From an uncultured Planctomycetota bacterium (lineage in GTDB: Bacteria > Planctomycetota > UBA1135 > GCA-002686595): a stretch of 6,297 nucleotides of DNA. Positions 1-5,502 of this stretch are shown here, piece after piece; position 1 is the first letter of the stretch, and each line of letters opens with the position of its first letter. The stretch spans positions 1-6,297 of the forward strand of contig CAIKQM010000394.1 of assembly GCA_903829565.1 (NCBI GenBank), read 5' to 3'. The position numbers and the translations under genes were made by a program. The notes under the pieces are model-generated. The model did not search any database and had not been told where the DNA came from. It was given only the letters and a program-made list of their open reading frames with translations.

Positions 1-475
1 CCAAGAGGTGCTTGGAGTAGCCGTACATGTTCAAGGGCCGCAAGGTGGCGAGATCGGCACCATCCGACATGCCGCGCTCTCCATCGCCATAGGTCGCCGC
101 CGACGAGGCGTACACACAGCGCACATCGCCCGCCAAAGCCCACAGGCACACATCCTTGGTGTACTCGTAGTTGTTGCGCATCAAGTACGCAGCGTCGCGC
201 TCCGTCGTCGCGCTGCACGCACCCAGATGCAGCACGCTGGTGATGCCCTGCAGACTGGCATCACGGCGTTGCATGCGCTGCTGCAACTCATCGGCATCCA
301 TGTAATCGGCGTAGCGCAGCGGCACCAAGTTGCGCCACTTCTCATCACTACCCAAGCGATCGACGACCAAGATGTTGTCGAGGCCGCGCTGGTTCAGGGC
401 CCACACCAAGGCACTGCCGATGAAACCAGCTCCACCCGTGACCAAGACTCGCCCCGAGAGCGCGTTTGCTTGCAT
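1..475 (-). CDS. hldD: ADP-L-glycero-D-manno-heptose-6-epimerase, N-terminal 158 residues (gene runs off left edge)
   Basis: HldD is a cytosolic extended short-chain dehydrogenase that epimerises ADP-D-glycero-manno-heptose at C6, giving the ADP-L-glycero heptose used for the LPS inner core. Seen: a Rossmann nucleotide-binding loop TGGAGFIGS at residues 13-21, ILVVDRL at 35-41, ADYMD at 56-60, GACSATTE at 85-92, NNYEYTK at 101-107, YASSAATYG at 122-130 with the catalytic-type Ser, and the YxxxK active-site motif YGYSK at 151-155. The ADYMD, ACS-TTE and YASSAATYG blocks are those of E. coli HldD rather than of a generic UDP-glucose 4-epimerase. The C-terminal half lies outside the window. The start is the ATG at 475. 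An in-frame ATG at 499 would add eight residues, but neither has a strong ribosome binding site and the Rossmann strand fits 475. The gene lies 37 nt after the acyltransferase stop, on the same strand, as the last visible member of the LPS operon. Confidence 0.9.
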   Translation of the reverse strand, partial: MQANALSGRVLVTGGAGFIGSALVWALNQRGLDNILVVDRLGSDEKWRNLVPLRYADYMDADELQQRMQRRDASLQGITSVLHLGACSATTERDAAYLMRNNYEYTKDVCLWALAGDVRCVYASSAATYGDGERGMSDGADLATLRPLNMYGYSKHLL

Positions 476-512
476 AGAAGCAGCGTACCCCGCCTGCATG
501 GGCTGGTACAGG

Positions 513-1478
513 CTATCCAGCGCGGGGCTGGGCACCGCGACGCACGCCATAGCGGTCATGCAACCAGAAGACTTGATCGGGCTCGTGCAGGATCAGGCGC
601 TCCAGCTCGCGATTGACGCGCGCCACCACCTCTAGCGGATCACGGCCTGCGTACTCACTCGGCTCGATGACGGTGTCCACCACCAGCTTCCAACGACGCT
701 CCCCCACCCGCCATGCACCTGCGATGACTAAAGGCGCACGCAAGCGCTTGAGTAGCACCCCCGCACTGCGATCGGCGAGCGCCGGCCGGCCAAAGAAGAG
801 GCCCTCTACGCCCCCACGCCGCGGGCGTTGGTCCAGCATCAAGGCCAAGGCCCCGCCCCCCTGCACGATGGCAGAGGCGTACTGCATGGCTCCATTGCGC
901 GGCACAAGGCGCAGGCCAAAGCGCTCGCGCAAGGCTTGCGCGCGGAGCGACAACGGGCGGTTGTTCGGTGGTTTGGACACCACGTACAAGGGCTGCGGTG
1001 CGACCCACGGCATCACGGTGCCCGCAACTTCCCAATCGCCGCAGTGGGCTGTGGCGAACACCAATCCGCGGCCGGAAGCGAACACGGCCTGCGCTTGTGG
1101 GGACACCTCAATCGACACGTAGTCGCGCAAGCGTTCGGGAGCCACGCGCGCGGCACGCCACTCGGCATCCAGCGTCGTCTCGATCAGGTGGGCAAAGGCC
1201 CGGCGCACGCGCTGCTCGACCTGCGACTCGTTCAGGTCTGGGCACGCGGTGCGGATGTAATCACGCGCCACGTGGACATGGCGGCGATCCAGCTTGTGGG
1301 CCAAGCAGGCAAGCGCGCGCACCATCATGCGCCGTGGCCACGCCGGCAAGCGCCACAAGCAGCCTGTCGCACCGGCATACAGGTGTGTCAAGCATGCTTG
1401 CCATAGCCCGTCACGGCGACCGAGCACCGGCACGGCAGGCACAGGCCATTCAGCACGCTGCAACGGATTCGGGCTCAA
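513..1478 (-). CDS. Lipid A biosynthesis (KDO2-lipid A) acyltransferase, LpxL/HtrB family
   Basis: Family members are inner-membrane-associated enzymes that transfer a secondary acyl chain from acyl-ACP to a lipid A precursor. Seen in the 321-residue product: a hydrophobic, amphipathic N-terminal stretch around 24-60; RDYIRTACPDLNESQVEQRV at 72-91, matching the family's RNLELCFPEMSEQE region; the catalytic HX4E motif HCGDWE at 145-150; LMLDQRP at 213-219; FFGRPALADRSAG at 228-240; and a C-terminal WLHDRY at 305-310 matching E. coli WLHRRF. Length is close to the usual 300-310. The start is inferred: a TTG at 1478 overlaps the lpxK stop as TTGA and has AAGAGG 8 nt upstream. A downstream ATG at 1328 would remove the N-terminal hydrophobic segment. 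The open frame continues upstream to 1697, but that part reads as an out-of-frame shadow of lpxK. Which secondary acyl position it serves (LpxL- or LpxM-like) cannot be told from sequence alone. A related lysophospholipid acyltransferase role is possible, but the LPS neighbours make that less likely. Confidence 0.88.
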   Translation of the reverse strand: MSPNPLQRAEWPVPAVPVLGRRDGLWQACLTHLYAGATGCLWRLPAWPRRMMVRALACLAHKLDRRHVHVARDYIRTACPDLNESQVEQRVRRAFAHLIETTLDAEWRAARVAPERLRDYVSIEVSPQAQAVFASGRGLVFATAHCGDWEVAGTVMPWVAPQPLYVVSKPPNNRPLSLRAQALRERFGLRLVPRNGAMQYASAIVQGGGALALMLDQRPRRGGVEGLFFGRPALADRSAGVLLKRLRAPLVIAGAWRVGERRWKLVVDTVIEPSEYAGRDPLEVVARVNRELERLILHEPDQVFWLHDRYGVRRGAQPRAG

Positions 1479-2587
1479 TCGACCAACCTCTTGCGGCGCG
1501 TGCGCTCCAACTTGCGCGTGGGTGTAGGCGTCAGCGTATCGAGGCGCGCTTCCAGCACCGCTGCTCCTTCGGTGATTCGTGCCGACACCCACAGCGCACG
1601 GTACGCCACACCCAAGCGCCGCAGCTTGGGCGCGTCTTTGCCGGTGCACACCAGCGGCACATCCGGGTCCAGACCAGCGAGGTCTTTCCGCGTCCACGCA
1701 TGATGATCCGGACGACGGACGGTCTGTGCAAGGCGCGCACCCAACTGCTCCAAAGTGCGCTCAAACGCCTGCGGATTGCCCAAACCGCTTACAGCGCACA
1801 CCTCGCGCCCCGCCAACCACGACAGCGCGTGCCGCTGTCCTTGCTCATCGACCAACACATCCGGCTCGTGCACGCACACCAGTTGCGCAACACCTGGAGC
1901 CAGCGCAGCCAACTCGGCACGCAAGGCGCCCAAGGCGGCTGCGTCGACTTGATCCGCACGCGTGAGCACCAGCAGATCCGCACGCCGCAAAGCTGTGGGT
2001 GCTTCGCGCAACAGACCGCGTGGCAACAACGCCCGCGTCGAGCGCAAGCCCCAGGGCCGCGTTGCGTCCACCAAGACTAGATCCAAGTCGCGGTGCAACT
2101 GTCGGTGTTGGAAGCCATCATCCAAGACCAGCGCTTGCGCACCGCAAGCGATGGCGCGTTGAGCGGCCAACACACGCTTGGGATGTTGAGCTTGCACGAG
2201 ACCCTCGAATCGGTGCGCCAGTTCAGCGCCCTCGTCGTTCAAGCCATCGACATGCGCGCCGTAACCGCGAGCCACCACGGCAGGCACCAAACCGCGCCGC
2301 GCTAACTCATGGGCCAGCTGCAAGACCATGGGCGTCTTGCCCGTGCCGCCCACCGTCAGATTGCCCACGGAGATGACAGGAACGGTCACGCGCTTGGGGC
2401 GCAACAGTCCCACGCGGTAGAGCCCGGCGCGCAAGGCCAACACGAAGCCAAACAACGCAGCTGGGACGCGCAACAGCTCGATCGCCGCGCCGCCAGCTTC
2501 TAAACGAGCTTCGGGCCGCATGCCTGTGCGCATTTCTGTGCACATTTCTGGGCGCTCTTCCGAACGGGCGCCTGAGCGTGCCGACAT
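1475..2587 (-). CDS. lpxK: Tetraacyldisaccharide 4'-kinase (lipid A 4'-kinase)
   Basis: LpxK is an inner-membrane P-loop kinase that phosphorylates the 4' position of the tetraacyl disaccharide 1-phosphate, giving lipid IVA. Seen in the 370-residue frame: a hydrophobic N-terminal helix around 36-60 (membrane anchor), Walker A GNLTVGGTGKTP at 75-86, ARGYG at 106-110, the DDGFQH motif at 156-161 carrying the paired aspartates, DHHAWT at 294-299, and TGKDAPKL at 315-322. The last normally reads TEKD in E. coli, so a Gly replaces the Glu here. The first ~33 residues, before the expected helix, are a low-complexity stretch with four-residue periodicity (EERP-EMCT-EMRT-GMRP-EARL) encoded by 12-bp repeats. 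The start is uncertain. The ATG at 2587 is 16 nt after rpoZ but has no clear ribosome binding site. The ATG at 2545 has GGAAGAG 9 nt upstream and would give 356 residues; further in-frame ATGs lie at 2533 and 2521. The family usually has about 320-350 residues. The gene sits between rpoZ and the acyltransferase, probably in one operon. Confidence 0.93.
   Translation of the reverse strand: MSARSGARSEERPEMCTEMRTGMRPEARLEAGGAAIELLRVPAALFGFVLALRAGLYRVGLLRPKRVTVPVISVGNLTVGGTGKTPMVLQLAHELARRGLVPAVVARGYGAHVDGLNDEGAELAHRFEGLVQAQHPKRVLAAQRAIACGAQALVLDDGFQHRQLHRDLDLVLVDATRPWGLRSTRALLPRGLLREAPTALRRADLLVLTRADQVDAAALGALRAELAALAPGVAQLVCVHEPDVLVDEQGQRHALSWLAGREVCAVSGLGNPQAFERTLEQLGARLAQTVRRPDHHAWTRKDLAGLDPDVPLVCTGKDAPKLRRLGVAYRALWVSARITEGAAVLEARLDTLTPTPTRKLERTRRKRLVD
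1479..1492 (-). promoter_or_regulatory. Shine-Dalgarno site for the TTG start of the acyltransferase gene
   Basis: On the minus strand AAGAGG (1492-1487) lies 8 nt before the TTG at 1478. It sits inside the last codons of lpxK. Together with the TTGA stop/start overlap it suggests translational coupling of the two genes, and it decides the start in favour of TTG over the later ATG at 1328. Confidence 0.6.
2501..2560 (-). repeat. Imperfect 12-bp tandem repeat (about five units) within the 5' end of lpxK
   Basis: On the plus strand the 60 bases divide into five 12-mers ending mostly in TTC. The two most alike, tgtgcgcatttc (2521-2532) and tgtgcacatttc (2533-2544), differ at one base; the flanking units are more diverged. 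The unit is a multiple of three, so it keeps the lpxK frame and encodes EERP, EMCT, EMRT, GMRP, EARL in translation order. Three candidate ATG starts (2545, 2533, 2521) fall in successive units at 12-base intervals. Confidence 0.65.
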
Positions 2588-2603
2588 CGTCGAGCGCGCT
2601 AAC

Positions 2604-2816
2604 TCAGGAGCCGCTTTGCGACTCTTCGTCGGGGATGAGCTCGATCAAGCCGCGCTCCATCTCCAAGAACGCGATCTTGATCGGGTTCTTCTCGCGCGTC
2701 TCCAACAGCGGAGCGGCGCCGCGAATCAGCTCGCGTACGCGCTTTTGCAACAGCGCCGTCTTTTGGAACGAACCGGAGACGGACTTTTGAAGGCGCTGCG
2801 GGAGTGAAGATTCCAT
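2604..2816 (-). CDS. rpoZ: DNA-directed RNA polymerase subunit omega
   Basis: Omega is the small non-catalytic RNA polymerase subunit that clamps and helps assemble beta-prime. The product has 70 residues, in the usual 60-100 range. Seen: a GSFQKTALLQKRVRELIRGA helix pair at 15-34, corresponding to the family's 'NRFxLvlvaakRarqL' core, then APLLE at 35-39 and IKIAFLEMERGLIEL at 46-60, corresponding to the 'vtIALrEIaeGki' segment, and a short acidic/serine tail. The TALLQKR wording resembles omega proteins of Planctomycetota as I remember them; this is recall, not a search result. The start is the ATG at 2816, with no clear ribosome binding site. The gene heads the minus-strand block and ends 16 nt before lpxK. 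The common partners gmk and coaBC are not next to it: a divergent MCP gene lies upstream and LPS genes downstream. The call rests on a short, weakly conserved family, so it is less certain than those of its neighbours. Confidence 0.75.
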   Translation of the reverse strand: MESSLPQRLQKSVSGSFQKTALLQKRVRELIRGAAPLLETREKNPIKIAFLEMERGLIELIPDEESQSGS

Positions 2817-2881
2817 GCGGGTGGTGCTTATGCGGGCGTTGGGGGTAAGCGGGCGCTAGGGCGCAGCTGCCAGGGAGCGCG

Positions 2882-2901
2882 CCACAGGGCTGTGGGAGCC
2901 C
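2882..2901. promoter_or_regulatory. Overlapping short dyads in the presumed rpoZ leader
   Basis: CCACAG (2882-2887) and CTGTGG (2890-2895) form a perfect inverted repeat with a 2-nt centre. An overlapping GGGCT/AGCCC stem (2887-2891 with 2897-2901, 5-nt loop) excludes it, so the RNA could adopt either fold. A separate 8-bp palindrome GCAGCTGC lies at 2863-2870. It could be an operator or a weak leader structure; no regulator is recognisable. In GC-rich DNA such short dyads also arise by chance. Confidence 0.25.
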
Positions 2902-2922
2902 AGCAGTATGGTGTGGAGGCAG

Positions 2923-2951
2923 GCTCTAGGCAAGGTGGACGACCAAGTCAA
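2923..2951 (-). promoter_or_regulatory. Candidate sigma-70-type promoter for the rpoZ-lpxK operon
   Basis: On the minus strand TTGACT (2951-2946, five of six to TTGACA) is followed by a 17-nt spacer and TAGAGC (2928-2923, only three of six to TATAAT). Spacing is ideal and the -35 box is good, but the -10 box is weak. It would start RNA near 2916 and leave a leader of about 100 nt before the rpoZ ATG at 2816. Confidence 0.35.
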
Positions 2952-3147
2952 ACCTCTCGTAAACGGTAGATTTTCATAAACCAACGCCATTACCACCTAT
3001 CCAGCAAACACTTATGGCCACACGGCAAGGCCGAGACTGCCCCCTTCTACGGTCAAGTCCGCAGACGCGACCTGCCGACAAGTAGGTCTCAGGAAGCGGC
3101 ACACCACTCCTCCGACTCGCGGGGGCGGCCGCTTTGCACGCACCACT

Positions 3148-5430
3148 ATGTCCCACCACGCTCCGCGCTCTGCGCGCCGCGGCCTCATGGCCGTATTTGC
3201 CGACCTTTCCGTCGCCAAGAAGATCCAACTGCTCATCGCCGTCATGGTCGTGGGCATCGGCGCATCCCTCTTCGTGTCTCTGCACAGCCAGAACAAGCTG
3301 AACGACGAGCTGGCGAATGTGGGCCGGCAGCAGTTGCCTGCGGTGCGCAACATGACGCTCGTGGACATGATGCACGACGGCATCCGCGCGGTGGTGTTGC
3401 GCGCCATCGTCAGCGCCGAGCACAAGGATGCGGCGGCTGTGACCGAATCGGCGGCCGAGCTGACCGAGTTCAACGCCAATGTGCACACCTACCTAGCGGC
3501 CATCGAAGCCCTGCACATTCGCGCCGAAACGCGCGCAGCGATTGCCAAGACCAAGCCGGCACTCGAGGCTTATGTCGCGGCCTCGGAGTCGATGATGGGC
3601 CTCGTCGTTGCAGGCAAAGTGCAAGAAGCCTACGCGCAGATGGGCACCTTCCAGCAGCAGTTTGATGTGCTGGAAGAAGACCTCGAAGCGCTCGGTGCTT
3701 TGATCGAAACCGATGCGGACAAGGCCGTGGCGCATGCGGATGCGAATGCCGACCATTCGCGTCGCAACACCATTGTGCTCCTCGGTGGCGTGGCCTTGTT
3801 GGCGGTTTGCTTCGGCATCTTTGCAGGCCGCGGCATCACGCGTCCTCTGCAAACAGTGCTGGGCGTGTTGGAGTCCGGCGAGCTGTCCAAGCTCGAGGGG
3901 ATCACCTCGCAAGATGAGATTGGTCGCATGGCGCAAGCCGTGAGCACCACCGTCGCCACCATGGACAAGCGCGCTGCGGAAAGCGCGCGCGTGGTCTCGA
4001 TGGTGCAGAACTCGCCCACGCCGATGCTGTGGGCCGACATGGAGGGTGCGATCCAGTGGCACAACGCTGCTTCGGAGCGCGGACTGCAGCACGTACCCAG
4101 CCTGAATAGCCGTGGCACGATCATTGGACAGCCGCTGCGTTGCTTCTTGGCAACGGCCACGGAGACGATCCCGGATCTCACGAACCCCGCGTACTTGCCG
4201 TTGGAGATCACGGTCAGCGTGGATGGACGCACGCTGGACCTGGCGGTGCATGCCATCCGCGACCACAAGGGCGAGGTCATTGGCTCGATGCTGATCTGGA
4301 ATGATGTGACCCAGCGCGTGGCGATGGAACACGAGGCCAAGGAGCTCGCTCGTCGCGCCGAAGAGGAACGCCTGGCACGCGCCGAGGCCGAGCGTCGCCA
4401 GACCGACGAACGCCAGAAAACACTCGAAAAGGAGCGCGAATTGGCCGCCGAGCGCGCCAAGTCCGAGGAGCGCGCCGCGCGTGAGCTGCAAGAGCGTGTC
4501 GACCTCGTGTTGACCGTGGTCGATGCCGCTGCGCAAGGCGATTTGACACGTGAAGTGCCCGTCAAGGGCTCGGACCTCGTCGGCCGCATGGGCAACCGCT
4601 TGGATACCTTCTTTGCGGACCTGCGCTCAAGCATCGGTGGCATCGGACGCACCGCGCAATCGCTGACCAAGAGCTCGGCGGACCTGCGTCGCACCTCACG
4701 CCGCATGCTCGACAATGCGCAATCGGCGTCGGGTCAGATCCTCTCGGTCAGCGGCGCCACGGAACAAGTGGGGCGCTCGGTCCAAACCGTCGCCGCTGCC
4801 ACCGAAGAGATGAGCGCTTCGATCGCACAGATCGCAGGTTCGGCTGCCGACGCGCGTCGTGTGGCGGAATCGGCTGTACTGGCCACGCGCGAGAGCACCG
4901 AAGCGGTCGCGCGCTTGTCGAGCTCGAGCGATGAGATCGGCAAGGTGGTCAAGCTCATCAACAGCATCGCGCAGCAAACGAACCTCTTGGCGCTCAACGC
5001 GACGATCGAAGCAGCGCGTGCGGGTGAAGCCGGTCGCGGCTTCGCTGTCGTGGCCAACGAAGTCAAGGAACTGGCCAATGCCACGGCCCGCGCCACCGAT
5101 GAAATCGGTCGCAAGATCGAGGCCATCCAAAACGACTCCAATGGCGCGCGTGAGGCCATCACCCGCATCGCCACCGTTGTGCAGAACATCAGCGAGATCC
5201 AAACGGCCATCGCCACCTCGGTCGAGGAGCAAACACGCACGACGAATGAGATCGCGCGCAGCTTGGCCGAGGCCGCGGGCGGCAGCCAAGAGATCGTCCA
5301 GAACGTGGCCCAGGTCAGCACCGCTGCCTCGGACACCAGCCGCGAGGCCGAAACGACCATCGCGGCCGCGGAGGACTTGGCACGCGTGGCGCAAGAGCTC
5401 GAGGGCCTAGTGCAGCGCTTCCGCACCTGA
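3148..5430 (+). CDS. Methyl-accepting chemotaxis protein: 4HB-like sensor, HAMP, PAS-like, coiled coil, HAMP-like, MCP signalling domain
   Basis: A transmembrane chemoreceptor of 760 residues that would signal to a CheA/CheW complex. Domains seen: basic N-terminus (1-25); TM1 about 26-45; a mainly helical extracytoplasmic region 46-205 with LPAVRNMTLVDMMHDGIRA at 63-81, like four-helix-bundle MCP sensors; TM2 about 208-227; HAMP about 228-278 (TRPLQTVL, then DEIGRMAQAV); a PAS-like domain about 281-393 starting VVSMVQNSPTPMLWAD and ending SMLIWNDVTQR; an Arg/Glu/Ala-rich coiled coil 394-450; a second HAMP-like segment about 451-495 (AAQGDLTREV, DLVGRMGNRL); and the signalling hairpin about 500-756. 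The hairpin tip is intact (QQTNLLALNATIEAARAGEAGRGFAVVANEVKEL, 609-642). AATEEMSAS (550-558) and SVEEQT (691-696) look like methylation sites. There is no C-terminal NWETF-type CheR tether; the end is VQRFRT. The start is the ATG at 3148; an ATG at 3187 would give 747 residues beginning MAVFADLSVAKKI, a more usual MCP N-terminus, and neither has a clear ribosome binding site. The ligand is unknown. Confidence 0.95.
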   Translation: MSHHAPRSARRGLMAVFADLSVAKKIQLLIAVMVVGIGASLFVSLHSQNKLNDELANVGRQQLPAVRNMTLVDMMHDGIRAVVLRAIVSAEHKDAAAVTESAAELTEFNANVHTYLAAIEALHIRAETRAAIAKTKPALEAYVAASESMMGLVVAGKVQEAYAQMGTFQQQFDVLEEDLEALGALIETDADKAVAHADANADHSRRNTIVLLGGVALLAVCFGIFAGRGITRPLQTVLGVLESGELSKLEGITSQDEIGRMAQAVSTTVATMDKRAAESARVVSMVQNSPTPMLWADMEGAIQWHNAASERGLQHVPSLNSRGTIIGQPLRCFLATATETIPDLTNPAYLPLEITVSVDGRTLDLAVHAIRDHKGEVIGSMLIWNDVTQRVAMEHEAKELARRAEEERLARAEAERRQTDERQKTLEKERELAAERAKSEERAARELQERVDLVLTVVDAAAQGDLTREVPVKGSDLVGRMGNRLDTFFADLRSSIGGIGRTAQSLTKSSADLRRTSRRMLDNAQSASGQILSVSGATEQVGRSVQTVAAATEEMSASIAQIAGSAADARRVAESAVLATRESTEAVARLSSSSDEIGKVVKLINSIAQQTNLLALNATIEAARAGEAGRGFAVVANEVKELANATARATDEIGRKIEAIQNDSNGAREAITRIATVVQNISEIQTAIATSVEEQTRTTNEIARSLAEAAGGSQEIVQNVAQVSTAASDTSREAETTIAAAEDLARVAQELEGLVQRFRT

Positions 5431-5488
5431 TCTGCGCGCGGCAAGTGCGGGAATCGGACTGGTTGGATCCGGCCGCCTCTCCGCTCCG

Positions 5489-5494
5489 TAGACT
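5489..5494 (+). promoter_or_regulatory. Candidate -10 box of a leaderless promoter for the peptidase gene
   Basis: TAGACT fits the TANNNT form of a -10 element and ends 8 nt before the ATG at 5503, which puts the expected RNA start at or within a base or two of the start codon. No good Shine-Dalgarno sequence precedes this ATG (only GGGG close to it), which fits leaderless translation. A -35 box is not evident at normal spacing; TTGGAT at 5463-5468 is 20 nt away and poor. Confidence 0.45.
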
Positions 5495-5502
5495 GGGGCG
5501 CC

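Larger units (their letters stand above)
2817..3147. other. Divergent intergenic region between rpoZ and the MCP gene
   Basis: These 331 nt separate two divergently transcribed genes. The stretch 2946-3015 is visibly richer in A and T than the surrounding coding DNA, as expected for promoters. The rpoZ-proximal part (2850-2901) holds short dyads. The MCP-proximal part (3016-3147) is GC-rich and includes an 8-bp palindrome, GCGGCCGC, at 3125-3132. I see no convincing small ORF, tRNA, known riboswitch or rho-independent terminator. A promoter for the MCP gene must lie here or nearby, but I cannot place one with confidence: a TACGGT hexamer at 3048-3053 has no matching -35 box. Confidence 0.6.

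Noticed and set aside
8..616. Plus-strand open frame of 202 codons opposite hldD
   Set aside because: The minus strand encodes the HldD motifs in order, and the plus-strand product shows no domain.
1479..1697. Upstream extension of the acyltransferase frame to the ATG at 1697
   Set aside because: It would overlap lpxK by over 200 nt, the added residues do not resemble the family, and a TTG with a good ribosome binding site sits at the lpxK stop.
968..2080. Plus-strand open frame of 370 codons opposite lpxK and the acyltransferase
   Set aside because: It is antisense to two genes with intact catalytic motifs; its translation is Arg/Gln/His/Ala-rich and resembles no family.
3001..3060. Possible cyclic-di-GMP (GEMM) riboswitch suggested by GCAAAC and GGCAAGGCC in front of a chemoreceptor
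   Set aside because: The conserved order of GGGCAAACC, GACGCAAAGCC and the paired helices is not there; the resemblance is limited to a few bases.
3125..3132. GCGGCCGC palindrome upstream of the MCP gene
   Set aside because: An isolated 8-bp palindrome in very GC-rich DNA; no second copy or flanking symmetry suggests an operator.
3493..4715. Long minus-strand open frames (347 and 361 codons) opposite the MCP gene
   Set aside because: They are antisense to a clear, domain-rich MCP and read as low-complexity Arg/Ser/His-rich protein with no family motif; GC-rich coding DNA commonly leaves such frames open.
5431..5502. Rho-independent terminator after the MCP gene
   Set aside because: Only a 4-5 bp weak stem (CGGA...TCCG, 5456-5472) is visible, with no T-run, so termination here is not supported.
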